Source: Acidimicrobiia bacterium
GTDB taxonomy: Bacteria; Actinomycetota; Acidimicrobiia; Spongiisociales; UBA11373
Assembly (NCBI GenBank): GCA_029263095.1
Contig: JAJCYA010000019.1
Coordinates: forward strand, 1-64,000
Length of the DNA: 64,000 nucleotides
Direction of reading: 5' to 3'
Shown here piece by piece: positions 41,297 to 50,297 of this stretch (its first letter is position 1; each line of letters opens with the position of its first letter). Made by a program: the position numbers and the translations under genes. The notes beneath the pieces are model-generated. The model was given only the letters and a program-made list of their open reading frames with translations, was not told the DNA's origin and made no database searches.

Positions 41297-41857
41297 ATGC
41301 AGATGACCGATCCGACGCTCCACGTCCTGGCGGTCTCCGGCAGCCTGCGCCGAGGCTCCTTCAACACCGCGCTGCTGCGCGCCGCATCCGACATCGCGCC
41401 TGAGTCGATGAAGATCGACATCTACCCGATCGGCGACCTCCCCCTCTTCGACGCCGATCTCGAAGCAGCCGGGAACCCGGAGCCGGTCAAGCGTTTCCGA
41501 GCAGCGCTCGCCGAGGCCGACGCGCTACTCCTGGCGACACCGGAGTACAACTGGTCCATGACCGGCGCCCTCAAGAATGCGATCGACTGGGCCTCGCGGG
41601 GAGGATCCGACTCCCCTCTCAACTACAAGCCGACGGCGATTCTTGGAGCCAGCAGTAGCCGATTCGGGACGTTGCGCTCCCAACTACACCTACGGGAGGT
41701 CCTGGCACACAGTCAGGTTCAGTTCGTCGGCGGCCCACAAGTGCAGGTGTCCACGGTTTCGGACAAGTTTGATGCCAACGAGAAATTGGATCACGCGAGG
41801 ACAATCGGCCAGCTCGACCGCCTGCTTGTCGCCTTGGAGACAGTGGCACGGCAGTAG
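41297..41857 (+). CDS. NADPH-dependent FMN reductase
   Basis: 186 residues of the flavodoxin fold. Phosphate-binding loop LAVSGSLRRGSFNTALLRAA (about 10-29), then ATPEYNWSMTGALKNAIDW (about 79-97), the family signature, and SSRFGTLRSQLHLREVL. Such enzymes reduce FMN, quinones or chromate. Start is ATG 41297, or 41303; the frame's longer N-terminus is not conserved. It precedes treS by 12 nt. Confidence 0.9.
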   Translation: MQMTDPTLHVLAVSGSLRRGSFNTALLRAASDIAPESMKIDIYPIGDLPLFDADLEAAGNPEPVKRFRAALAEADALLLATPEYNWSMTGALKNAIDWASRGGSDSPLNYKPTAILGASSSRFGTLRSQLHLREVLAHSQVQFVGGPQVQVSTVSDKFDANEKLDHARTIGQLDRLLVALETVARQ

Positions 41858-41869
41858 CCTGCCGCTCTC

Positions 41870-43486
41870 ATGAGCGAGTGGTACCAAACAGCCGTCTTCT
41901 ACGAAGCCCTTGTGCGTTCGTTCCGAGATTCGAACGGAGACGGAATCGGCGATCTTCCGGGACTCACCGAATCACTCGATTACCTCCAGTGGCTCGGGGT
42001 CGACTGCATCTGGCTTCCCCCGATCTTCGAATCCCCGCTACGTGATGGTGGGTACGACGTCAGTGACTTCTACTCGCTTCAACCCGAACTCGGCACCGTC
42101 GACGATCTGCGTGACCTCATTGAGCAGGCGCACTCGCGCGGGCTTCGAATCATCTCCGACCTCGTGATGAACCACACGTCCGACGCCCACCCGTGGTTCC
42201 AACGCGCCCGCCAGCCCGGATCCGCGCATCGGGATTGGTACGTGTGGAGCGACACGCCGAACCGCTACCCCGACGCCAGAATCATCTTCCTCGACTCCGA
42301 GGAATCGAACTGGACATGGGACGAAACTGCCGGCGCCTATTTCTGGCATCGGTTCTACTCACACCAACCTGATCTCAATTACGACAATCCCGACGTTCAA
42401 GCCGCGATGCTCGACGTGGTCCGCCACTGGCTTCAGTTCGGGTTCGACGGATTCCGGTTGGATGCCGTTCCATATCTATTCGAGAGGGAGGGGACGAACG
42501 GTGAAAACCTTCCCGAAACCCACAGGTTCCTCAAGGAGGTCCGCGCACTTGTGGACCGCGAATCCCCCGGCGCAGTGCTCTTGTCAGAGGCGAATCAGTG
42601 GCCGCACGATGTGATCGAGTACTTCGGCGATGGGGACGAATGTCACATGAATTTCCACTTCCCTGTGATGCCGCGGCTCTTCATGGCGTTGGCACGAGGG
42701 CATGCCGATGACGTTCGGTCGATCCTGGCCGAGACGCCCGATCTCCCCGATGGTGGACAGTGGGCTGTCTTCCTACGAAACCACGACGAGCTGACGCTCG
42801 AAATGGTCACGCCCGACGAGCGGGAGTTCATGTGGGACCAGTACGCACCCGACCCGGAGATGCGGCTCAATCAGGGCATTCGACGCCGATTGGCACCCCT
42901 CCTCGCCGATGACCGGCGCTCGCGTGAACTGCTGCACGGAGTCCTCCTGTCGTTGCCGGGGAGTCCAGTCCTGTACTACGGCGACGAGATCGGAATGGGG
43001 GACGAATACCTTCTCAAAGATCGTGACGGTGTTCGTACTCCGATGCAGTGGACCGGCGATCCCGGCGCAGGCTTCTCCAGCGCCGATCCAGAAACCTATT
43101 GGCTGCCGCTGGTCACCGCCGAGGGATACCAGCCGTCTGACATCAACGTCGCAGCACAGCGCATTGAGCCCGGATCGTTTCTCAATTGGCTGCGCACGAT
43201 GTTGGAGACGCGGCGGACGCGACCCGAGATGGGACTGGGTTCGTTCGAGATACTCGACGCGGCCGACCCAGCGATCCTCGCCTACGCGAGGGAATTGGGG
43301 GACACGATGACCCTCGTGCTCGCCAACTTCGGGCAGGAGACACGTCGGACCCGGATCGTCGGCACCCACCTAGCCGGGAGAGTCGCGATCGACATCACGA
43401 CCGGAGATCGACTTCTCGATGTCGGATCCGACCCTTTCGAAATGGATCTGGGTGCACTCGAATTCCGCTGGCTAGAACTGGCCTGA
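41870..43486 (+). CDS. treS: Trehalose synthase / maltose alpha-D-glucosyltransferase
   Basis: 538 residues of the GH13 alpha-amylase superfamily. Interconverts maltose and trehalose. Motifs are YEALVRSFRDSNGDGIGDLPGL, DLVMNHTSDAHPWFQ, FDGFRLDAVPYLF (nucleophile Asp), VLLSEANQWPHD (acid/base Glu) and FLRNHDELTLEM (third Asp), as in TreS. Length and the C-terminal small beta-domain suit TreS rather than the GlgE or isomaltase types. Start is ATG 41870, 9 nt after TAGCCT. No maltokinase is fused or adjacent. Confidence 0.94.
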   Translation: MSEWYQTAVFYEALVRSFRDSNGDGIGDLPGLTESLDYLQWLGVDCIWLPPIFESPLRDGGYDVSDFYSLQPELGTVDDLRDLIEQAHSRGLRIISDLVMNHTSDAHPWFQRARQPGSAHRDWYVWSDTPNRYPDARIIFLDSEESNWTWDETAGAYFWHRFYSHQPDLNYDNPDVQAAMLDVVRHWLQFGFDGFRLDAVPYLFEREGTNGENLPETHRFLKEVRALVDRESPGAVLLSEANQWPHDVIEYFGDGDECHMNFHFPVMPRLFMALARGHADDVRSILAETPDLPDGGQWAVFLRNHDELTLEMVTPDEREFMWDQYAPDPEMRLNQGIRRRLAPLLADDRRSRELLHGVLLSLPGSPVLYYGDEIGMGDEYLLKDRDGVRTPMQWTGDPGAGFSSADPETYWLPLVTAEGYQPSDINVAAQRIEPGSFLNWLRTMLETRRTRPEMGLGSFEILDAADPAILAYARELGDTMTLVLANFGQETRRTRIVGTHLAGRVAIDITTGDRLLDVGSDPFEMDLGALEFRWLELA

Positions 43487-43531
43487 GGCCACAGCCGAGC
43501 GCTCATCTGCACCTAAGAGCAGTCTGTCGGC

Positions 43532-43719
43532 TCTTCCGGGCGCGAGAGAGCCGGAAGACACTTCAGCTAATCGCTGCCGCGAGAGGACCTACTCGCGGGT
43601 CTTCCGGCTCCGGTGGTCCGGGTTGGAGTCGCCACCATCCGGGCGATGCCCCGCCTACCGGCTGGGTCTCACCTCGGACAAGCGACCGCTCCAGGGTGGT
43701 CGCCTAGCGCCCGACCACC
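43532..43719 (+). other. Structured non-coding segment (nested hairpins) after treS
   Basis: Arms AGCCGGAAGAC (43549-43559) and GTCTTCCGGCT (43599-43609) pair perfectly over 11 bp, enclosing CCGCGAG (43577-43583) paired with CTCGCGG (43592-43598), which stacks directly on the outer stem. A competing arm TCTTCCGG (43532-43539) can pair with CCGGAAGA (43551-43558) instead, and a further hairpin is GGTGGTCG/CGACCACC (43695-43702, 43712-43719). This looks like a folded RNA. It may end treS or act as a leader of the small gene at 43885. The stretch 43487-43884 has no gene that I can support. Confidence 0.55.
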
Positions 43720-43884
43720 TCCAGGGTCCTACAAAAACTGCTACTGATTTCGACCACCTCCTTTCTCTGGTCATCGCAGTCAAGCACCACTCGCCGCCCA
43801 ATGCCCGCAGAACTGCTCGTCACCGTGGATTCGCATCCTTGCCCGTCTTGAATAAGTCGCGACTTCGTGGCATCGTGGCGCCCG

Positions 43885-44070
43885 ATGAGCAGTCAGTCCC
43901 TGTCAAAACTGTCCGGTGGACGGCCCCGCAAGACGTACGGTCGCGACCGCGAATGCGGCGCAGAAGGCTGTACCACCCGGCTTTCCTCCTACAACAAGAA
44001 CGAGCACTGCTGGAGTCACTTCCAGCCCGTGCCCAAGCCGGCGCGCATCCCGACCCCTCCCAAGAGCTGA
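43885..44070 (+). CDS. Small AT-hook-like protein with Cys/His cluster
   Basis: 61 residues. Begins SSQSLSKLSGGRPRKTYGRDRECG: GGRPRK is the minor-groove AT-hook core. Next are ECGAEGCTTRLSSYNKNEHCWSHFQP, with Cys24, Cys29, Cys42 and His45 spaced like a zinc knuckle (CxxxxC-N12-CxxH). The end PKPARIPTPPKS is proline-rich. I know no named family. The ATG at 43885 follows a 12-bp palindrome AAGTCGCGACTT (43854-43865) that may be its operator. It may be a small DNA-binding zinc protein, inferred only from motifs. Confidence 0.6.
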   Translation: MSSQSLSKLSGGRPRKTYGRDRECGAEGCTTRLSSYNKNEHCWSHFQPVPKPARIPTPPKS

Positions 44071-44269
44071 ATCGACAGTCGGCACTGGTTGCCGATCAAG
44101 CAGTCGGCATCGGATGTGTGGGGATCTTCCGTGGGTGCCGCCGATGAAGCACACCCCTCACCATCTGGAGTTGCGTCGCTCTGCCTGCCCAACACCCCAC
44201 CGGATCGGTCCCACTCGTGCCGCCGATTGATTCGCGCAAACTGTGTTCGATTCTGCTGGACTTCCTCAC

Positions 44270-45160
44270 ATGAATCCAGAGCACTTCAACCTTTCCGAGG
44301 TTGTCCCCGGAGTCTGGGCGGCTGAAGCCGACCTCATGGGGGCATCCGTCGGCAACGCAGCCATCATCGACGCCGGCGGCAAGACGATCGTCGTCGATAC
44401 CTTCATGACCGATGTCGCAGCCATCGAATTGCGTCGCACCGCCGAGGCATTGACCGGCAACCGGGTGTACCTCGCGGTCAACAGCCACTGGCACGACGAT
44501 CACACCGGGGGCAACCAAGTATTCGGAGACGTCCCGATCGTTTCCACAACAACGACGATGGAGAGGGTGCTGGAGAACGCCTCGGGAGATATCGCCGATT
44601 GGCAATCAGAGATCGACGAATCACTGCTACGCCTCGAAGAGGCAGTCGAGGCCGGTGACACAACGGCCGCGAGGCGGCTGGACGGGATGCGTCACTACCG
44701 CGATTTCGCCGACAACTTCAAACTGACACTCCCCAACTTGCTCAACGATGGACGGCTAGTGGTCGAGGGCGAACGCCGGGTGGAGATCGAGACGCGCGGA
44801 AAGGGGCACACTGTCAGCGATACGTTTGTTTGGCTCCCAGCAGAACGGATCATCATCAGCGGCGACCTGTGCTGGAACGGGATCCACCCCCGCATGCACG
44901 ACGGATTCCCTGCTGCCTGGGCCGACTACACCGAAGCGCTGCTTGCTCTGGATCCACTTCACGTGATTCCGGGCCATGGAGTACCGGGTGATGCCGGCGC
45001 GCTACGCGACCTACCCGACTACTTCCGCACGGTCGAGACCCTGATCAGCGAGGTGAGAGCCGGTACCGATCCCGCCTCTATTCCGGCTCCGGAAGTCTCG
45101 AAGGACTGGGACGGCCTTGCCCGATTCCACGACGGCTTGCAGTCGTTGGCTGACAGCTAG
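44270..45160 (+). CDS. Metallo-beta-lactamase-fold hydrolase
   Basis: 296 residues. The metal-binding motif is NSHWHDDHTGG (HxHxDH, about residues 72-82), with further ligands in ISGDLCWNG (Asp, about 204) and PGHGVPG (His, about 237). The spacing fits class B-like MBL-fold enzymes; the ISGDL motif suggests hydrolytic activity on thioesters or lactones rather than beta-lactams. A 50-residue helical insert (residues 100-150) is unusual. Start is ATG 44270; the specific substrate is unknown. No partner genes are adjacent. Confidence 0.87.
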   Translation: MNPEHFNLSEVVPGVWAAEADLMGASVGNAAIIDAGGKTIVVDTFMTDVAAIELRRTAEALTGNRVYLAVNSHWHDDHTGGNQVFGDVPIVSTTTTMERVLENASGDIADWQSEIDESLLRLEEAVEAGDTTAARRLDGMRHYRDFADNFKLTLPNLLNDGRLVVEGERRVEIETRGKGHTVSDTFVWLPAERIIISGDLCWNGIHPRMHDGFPAAWADYTEALLALDPLHVIPGHGVPGDAGALRDLPDYFRTVETLISEVRAGTDPASIPAPEVSKDWDGLARFHDGLQSLADS

Positions 45161-45387
45161 GGAACCCATCGTGCGAATCCGACCCCCGGACAGACGAGGA
45201 GGGATTCACAGGGTGAGCACGTCACAATGGAGTCGCTCCCTTCGGGGTGGGTAGACAGTGCACATGTGCCGGTCGGCTGCGGGTTTCGGGGTTCCTGCCG
45301 AGGTAGCCGCGGGAATTCGGACCGGGACCAAGACCGCCAACCGGAATGGTCGAGCCAAACGACCCGTGTCGAGTACATTCGGTAGCG

Positions 45388-46194
45388 ATGAGCAGTAGCT
45401 TCCAGTTAGGGGGCGGTCTGAGGGCGCTGCGACTGTTCGTGGCGCTCGCGACTGCCTGCGCCGTACTCACGCCATCGATCGGCCTCGCCTCCGAGCCCGC
45501 CGCCGGCATCGAGCCCGTGAATGGCTTCAACCCGCTCATCGCTCTGCGCAGCGGGGATACCGGTGATGCTGTCATACGGCTTCAAATGGCGTTACATGAC
45601 GGTGGTTTCTATCGCGGCGACATCACAGGCGAGTTCGACAGAGCGACCGAAACGGCAGTGATCACCCTCCACAAATACCTCGACATCCCGCGCACAGGGA
45701 CATTCAATGCGCTCGACTGGATTCGGCTCGCCCTACTCCCCAGGTCACAGATCCCGTATCGGTGGGACGAACCGGATCGGATAGAAATCGATACCACCCG
45801 GCAGTTGCTGTTCGTCGTCCGCGACCGTCGAATCGTCGGGATCCTCCCGACGTCAACAGGGAGTGGAGGCACCTACTACTCCGTGAGACAGGGTCGCAAT
45901 GTGCACTCGACAACTCCCCACGGAGATTTTCGGCTGCAGTGGCGCCAATACGGCTGGAGGTGCGACCCTGTTACCGATTGGTGCGTGTACAACTACTGGG
46001 CCTTCACCAGCTACTACGGCATTCACGGGTACCGGAACGTTCCGGCGTACCCGGCGTCACACGGGTGTTCGAGAATCCACACCTGGGACTCGGACTGGCT
46101 CAGCGAAACGGTGTTTGTCGGAATGCCGGTCCACATCTGGCGAGATGCCCCAACAATCGCCCATCGGTCGCCGCTTCGGCTTGAGATGGCGTAG
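45388..46194 (+). CDS. L,D-transpeptidase with peptidoglycan-binding domain
   Basis: 268 residues. N-terminal signal segment (residues 13-34), then a peptidoglycan-binding domain (LRSGDTGDAVIRLQMALHDGGFYRGDITGEFDRATETAV, about 53-91), then a YkuD catalytic domain ending in HGCSRIHTWDSD with the catalytic Cys, and the upstream His in IHGYRNV. It makes 3-3 peptide cross-links in peptidoglycan and resists beta-lactams better than D,D-enzymes. Start is ATG 45388, 8 nt after TACATT. The only gene in this region with a clear cell-wall role besides uppP and the amidase at the end. Confidence 0.93.
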   Translation: MSSSFQLGGGLRALRLFVALATACAVLTPSIGLASEPAAGIEPVNGFNPLIALRSGDTGDAVIRLQMALHDGGFYRGDITGEFDRATETAVITLHKYLDIPRTGTFNALDWIRLALLPRSQIPYRWDEPDRIEIDTTRQLLFVVRDRRIVGILPTSTGSGGTYYSVRQGRNVHSTTPHGDFRLQWRQYGWRCDPVTDWCVYNYWAFTSYYGIHGYRNVPAYPASHGCSRIHTWDSDWLSETVFVGMPVHIWRDAPTIAHRSPLRLEMA

Positions 46195-46202
46195 AAGCCC
46201 CC

Positions 46203-46814
46203 CTATTCGGTGTCCGGCCGCTCCATCGAAAACAGATCGGTAGTGCGCGAGTACCAAGGTCCGGCAAGCCGCCCCACCACTTCGAGACCCGCCAGGTCGA
46301 TGCGGGTTCCGTCGAGCAGCGATTCGGCCACATGGATTCGCTTCACCAAGCCAAAGACGACCGAGGCGGAGGGGCCCTCACCTACCTCATGAATGTGAGT
46401 CACTGCACATTCGAAGTTCGCCTTGGCCTCGGCAACCAGGGGTGCTGCCACTTCATGGCCCTCGGTCTTGCTGAGTCCGGCCGCGACAAACTCATCCACG
46501 TCCGGCGAGAACGCGCCCGACGTGACGTTCATGGCCGCCGCCACATCCTCCGTCACAAGGTTGACGGTGAAGACATCGGATGCGCGCACGTTGGCGAGTG
46601 TGTCCTTCACCCGGGCCGTCATTCCGGTGACGAATAGCAGGGTCGGAGGAGAACCCGACACCATATTGAAGAAGGAGAAGGGCGCGAGGTTGTCCACACA
46701 CCCTCGACTTCGGGAACCGATCCACCCGATAGGGCGCGGCACAATTAGGCCGCTCATCAGCTTGTAGCAGTCGGTGGCGTCGAGTGTCTTCGTATCGAAG
46801 ACTCGCTTCCTCAT
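46203..46814 (-). CDS. Flavin reductase-like, FMN-binding split-barrel protein
   Basis: 203 residues of the flavin reductase (FlaRed) family. Motifs are MSGLIVPRPIGWIGS (about 18-32), NLAPFSFFNMVSGSPPTLLF (about 40-59), and DTLANVRASDVFTVNLV (about 70-86), which bind FMN. Such proteins serve as reductase partners of monooxygenases or as stand-alone NAD(P)H:flavin reductases. ATG 46814 overlaps the DUF1801 stop by 4 bp (ATGA), so the two are co-translated. Confidence 0.88.
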   Translation of the reverse strand: MRKRVFDTKTLDATDCYKLMSGLIVPRPIGWIGSRSRGCVDNLAPFSFFNMVSGSPPTLLFVTGMTARVKDTLANVRASDVFTVNLVTEDVAAAMNVTSGAFSPDVDEFVAAGLSKTEGHEVAAPLVAEAKANFECAVTHIHEVGEGPSASVVFGLVKRIHVAESLLDGTRIDLAGLEVVGRLAGPWYSRTTDLFSMERPDTE

Positions 46815-47260
46815 TCTCGAACACCCCGACGGCGCTCGTCCACGGCAATGAAGGAATCCACCGAGGTCGCGCCGATGGTCGCGCCGATCAACCCCAGAGG
46901 CAGGTCCTCGAGGCGGGTGAAGCGGACACACGACTTGCCCATATCAAGCTTCTTGCCGGTAGCGCGGTACGCCTCCTTGAACGCAGCAGCGGCCGAGTCA
47001 TCGCAATACACCGCCGTCAGATAAAGGGCCAGGTGATGTTTCTGTGACGCCAACGCCGCATACATGAGCGGTTGGCCGTTGTATGTGTTGGGTTCGATCT
47101 CCAACGGCACCTGGTAAGTAATCATCCCCCAATTCATGGCCTCCTCATAGCCCTCGGGAAGATTGGCGAGGATCACTTGCCTCACTTCTTCGATCACGGC
47201 GCGCCGATCATCAGAAAGCGACAGCAAGTACTCACCAACCGTCCTGGAAACGCTTCGCAT
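46811..47260 (-). CDS. DUF1801-family protein
   Basis: 149 residues. The family pattern is LSDDRRAVIEEVRQVILANLPEGYEEAMNWGMITYQVPL (about 15-53), then YNGQPLMYAALASQKHHLALYL (about 60-81) and MGKSCVRFTRLEDLPLGLIG (about 107-126). This matches DUF1801 (YdhG-like) proteins with a small alpha/beta fold of unknown role, often next to oxidoreductases. ATG 47260 follows TAGGCT by 6 nt, a leaderless-type start. Confidence 0.88.
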   Translation of the reverse strand: MRSVSRTVGEYLLSLSDDRRAVIEEVRQVILANLPEGYEEAMNWGMITYQVPLEIEPNTYNGQPLMYAALASQKHHLALYLTAVYCDDSAAAAFKEAYRATGKKLDMGKSCVRFTRLEDLPLGLIGATIGATSVDSFIAVDERRRGVRE

Positions 47261-47341
47261 TGGCGCAGCCTATGACCGTCGGAACGGCAACCTGGGTTGA
47301 ATAGCGTTTCTCGCCAAGGACCCAGTTACGCTCCGCTCCGC

Positions 47342-49123
47342 ATGAGAAACCCTCGCTGGCACACGCTCGCGGTCGCGCTGGCCCTCGTCACTGCCGCGTG
47401 TACCAACGGAACGGACTCGACGCCGATTGTGACTGGCACGTCACCGGGCGGAGACATAGTCGTCGGAGATACCGCACCACCGGACACGCCACCCCCGCCT
47501 CCCGTTTGTCCCGAGAACACACCCGTCGTCCGCACCGATTCAGCCAACCCAGGCATCGAGTTCTTCCACGAGGACCCGGGCCTGGCTTCTGTGCACATCT
47601 CGCAGGCAACATTCGAGTGTGCGACCAGAGCTGTGATCGTGAGCGATGTCGATCTCAACAGAGTTGCTATTGCCGCCGTACTGGCAGCGGCTCTCAAGGC
47701 TCCCCTACTAATCGCGTCCACCACGGCGTCCGGCCTGCTCGGATTCGAAACCGAGCGCCTTGCACCGGAGCAGATCATCGCAGTTGGAGACGATGCCGCC
47801 TTTACGGCCGCCGAATGGACCGAGATAGTCACGCTCACCGGCGATACCGTCAGCTTGGCCGAGCAAATCAATGCTCTTGCCAGGTTCGAATCGACGATCA
47901 CGCTTCCCGCTGATACCGGCGCCGCGACGCTCGCCACCACAATCAGCGCAATCGAGGCACGGGCCGGCCTGGTCCCACCCACTGCACCGCCGCCGACGAC
48001 GACCACCGCGGGTACCGCCGCGACATCTACAACGGAGGCGACCGAGCCGACCAACACCGAGTACGCCGTTCCGAGCCTCACCGCAGGAACCGGCACCACA
48101 GGAGTCGCCATCTTGGTCGATGGCAACGACCCCGCTACTGCTCTGGCCGCGTTTGCCTCAGCGGCAGCGTCGGGCGCCATCGCCTCGCTGATCGACGATG
48201 ACGACCTGCGAATAGTGCCCGGAGCGGGCCGCGCTCTCCAGTCGATCCCAGAGGGCGCGGGAGCGATCCAGGTCTTCGGGGAGGCGACGATCGACAGCCA
48301 CTGGCAGCTCGACGTGATCAGATTCGCCAATGAGATACCCGGCGGGGGATTCCTGGTTCTCCCCCGAATCTTCGTTGCCCTCTACGGAAACCCGCTCACC
48401 ACCGCGCTCGGAGCACTCGGAGAGCAGGGTCCGGACGAAGCAGCTACTCGGGTTCGTGGCATGGCCGATCAATTCGCGACCTCGCAGGCCCCGGTCCTTC
48501 CAGCCTTCGAAATCATCACCACGGTTGCGGCCGGCGGGCCCGGTGGCGACGGCAACTACTCGAACGAGATGGGCAACGAAGTGATCCAACCGTGGATCGA
48601 TGTCGGCGCAGAACAGGGCGTATACGTGATCCTGGACCTCCAGCCGGGTCGATCCGACTTCCTCAGCCAGGCGAAGCTCTACGAACAGGAGTTGCTCAAT
48701 CCACATGTCGGTCTCGCCCTCGACCCTGAGTGGCGCCTCGGACCCGAGCAACTCCCCCTCCAACAGATCGGTCGTGTCCAAGCAGCCGAAGTCAACCAAG
48801 TGGTCGACTGGCTCGCCAACCTCGTACGAGAGAACGACCTTCCTCAGAAGGTCCTGCTCCTGCATCAGTTCCGCGACTTCATGCTCGAGGATCGTGAGAC
48901 GATCCAGGCGCCATCCGAACTCCAGGTGATCATCCAAATGGATGGTCAGGGTGCCGTGCCCGACAAGTACGTGACGTGGGAGTTCCTGACCGGCGGGTGG
49001 GAGGACCACCCGTGGAGCTGGGGATGGAAGAACTTCTACGACGAGGATCGCCCGGGGGGCGGGATTCCACCAGCCGACGTGCTCCAGCTGGTGCCGACCG
49101 CCGTCTACGTGAGCTACCAGTAG
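47342..49123 (+). CDS. Large cell-envelope lipoprotein, cell-wall-binding-repeat-like
   Basis: 593 residues. Lipoprotein signal MRNPRWHTLAVALALVTAAC with the lipobox LVTAAC (Cys20). Residues 80-160 contain AVIVSDVDLNRVAIAAVLAAALKAPLLIAS and IIAVGDDAAFTAAEW, in the style of cell-wall-binding repeat 2, which bind cell-wall polymers. A Thr/Pro/Ala-rich linker (about 225-255) separates this from a C-terminal domain of about 250 residues with IDVGAEQGVYVILDLQPGRSDFLSQAKLYEQELLNPHVGLALDPEWR, which looks like a TIM-barrel-like or glycosidase-related domain. Function unknown. ATG 47342 follows TACGCT by 9 nt. Confidence 0.78.
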   Translation: MRNPRWHTLAVALALVTAACTNGTDSTPIVTGTSPGGDIVVGDTAPPDTPPPPPVCPENTPVVRTDSANPGIEFFHEDPGLASVHISQATFECATRAVIVSDVDLNRVAIAAVLAAALKAPLLIASTTASGLLGFETERLAPEQIIAVGDDAAFTAAEWTEIVTLTGDTVSLAEQINALARFESTITLPADTGAATLATTISAIEARAGLVPPTAPPPTTTTAGTAATSTTEATEPTNTEYAVPSLTAGTGTTGVAILVDGNDPATALAAFASAAASGAIASLIDDDDLRIVPGAGRALQSIPEGAGAIQVFGEATIDSHWQLDVIRFANEIPGGGFLVLPRIFVALYGNPLTTALGALGEQGPDEAATRVRGMADQFATSQAPVLPAFEIITTVAAGGPGGDGNYSNEMGNEVIQPWIDVGAEQGVYVILDLQPGRSDFLSQAKLYEQELLNPHVGLALDPEWRLGPEQLPLQQIGRVQAAEVNQVVDWLANLVRENDLPQKVLLLHQFRDFMLEDRETIQAPSELQVIIQMDGQGAVPDKYVTWEFLTGGWEDHPWSWGWKNFYDEDRPGGGIPPADVLQLVPTAVYVSYQ

Positions 49124-49233
49124 CGGTACTCCCCGATCCTGGGGACAGCGTCCCTCTCGGTGGCGCCGGCAAAAACAGCGACGAAGTGCCTTCGGCACAG
49201 GTCCCAGACTCCCGACTGAGGGCGTCGGGAATC

Positions 49234-50133
49234 TCAGGTCGTGAGACGGGCGGTCCTTCTCTCGAAAACCTCCGCAGCCTTTAGAACCCGGTTCGGGATC
49301 TCCATGATCTTGTCCTGCATCTCGCGGGCCCTGGCGGAGAGACCTGTCAGGTGCTCGATGCCCCAATCCCGCAATAACGGTTCGATGACGCGATCGTGGT
49401 GAATACGCAGGTTGTACACACCGGCCCTTGCCATATCAACCGCACGCCGAACAAATCCGGGTATCACGGTCCCCGGCATCTTGAAGTTGTCAAAGACCCG
49501 GAAGATGGGTTCGAGCATCGTCTCGGGGCTCTCCTCGAGCATGGCTGAGGCAACACCCCGATAGAACATGAAATGATGGTTCTCGTCGGTGGCGATGCGT
49601 GCCATCAACGCATACGCCGTCTCGTCATCGGCCAGGCGGCCGGCGTTGCGGTGGCTGACGCGAGTCGCCAGCTCCTGCGCCGAGGTATAGACGAACAGTG
49701 CCGCCGGATCCTCGTACCCGCTGAGGTGACCAGCCTCCATGGTGGCCATCCGATCATCCTCGAGCGCGGCAGGGTCGCAGTTGCGCGAAGTGAGTAGGTA
49801 GGACCGCAGGGCGATCGCATGCTGGCCCTCTTCGGCAGTCCAAAGGTTGGCCCACTCGGCGTAGGAACCATCCTTGGGTAGTTGGGCAGCGATCTCAGAG
49901 TGGTAGTAGGGCAGGTTGTCCTCAGTGAGCAGGTTGAGTACGAGTGAGGTCCTGACCTCCGGAGACAAGCTCGCTTGGTTCGCATCCCAAGGCTCGTCGA
50001 CGAAGCTGCGTCCGAGCTCCCAAGGAACGAACTCATGGGCATACCAACCCTCACGCCGCTCCCGATGTTCTGCTGTGAGGCGCGCCACCGTCGGCTCAAC
50101 TGCGTGGACCAGCTCCAGCTGCTCGTGGTTCAC
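49234..50133 (-). CDS. Acyl-ACP desaturase (di-iron, DesA-type)
   Basis: 299 residues. Ferritin-like soluble desaturase with iron-binding motifs TEDNLPYYH and AEEGQHA (about 70-105) and DENHHFMFYRG (about 190-200), the two EXXH/DENHH sets. Introduces a double bond in acyl chains bound to ACP; mycobacterial relatives are DesA1/A2. The N-terminus MNHEQLELVHAVEPTVARLTAEHRERREGW is the family one. Start is GTG 50133 with GAGGGGG before it. A neighbouring DEAD-box gene has no obvious link. Confidence 0.9.
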   Translation of the reverse strand: MNHEQLELVHAVEPTVARLTAEHRERREGWYAHEFVPWELGRSFVDEPWDANQASLSPEVRTSLVLNLLTEDNLPYYHSEIAAQLPKDGSYAEWANLWTAEEGQHAIALRSYLLTSRNCDPAALEDDRMATMEAGHLSGYEDPAALFVYTSAQELATRVSHRNAGRLADDETAYALMARIATDENHHFMFYRGVASAMLEESPETMLEPIFRVFDNFKMPGTVIPGFVRRAVDMARAGVYNLRIHHDRVIEPLLRDWGIEHLTGLSARAREMQDKIMEIPNRVLKAAEVFERRTARLTT

Positions 50134-50297
50134 AGGACCCCCTCAGGTCACAGTCGACGCGGTGCCGACACCCCTGAACCCTAGAGCGCTGGCCGCACCA
50201 AACCGTGCAGCCAACGTCGAGTGCCTCTGATCTCCACCCTGGTGGGACCTCACCGCTGGCCGCGGTGCTCAGATCCGGTGGGCGCCTCGGTTTTACG

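Noticed and set aside
45161-45387. Possible extension of the L,D-transpeptidase upstream of 45388, including an in-frame ATG at 45346.
   Set aside because: The extra 14 residues are polar and would push the signal peptide inward, and the TACATT box lies between them and 45388.
48158-49366. A 402-residue frame on the minus strand opposite the 47342 lipoprotein.
   Set aside because: No signal peptide, motifs or plausible start; the plus-strand gene has a lipobox and a promoter.
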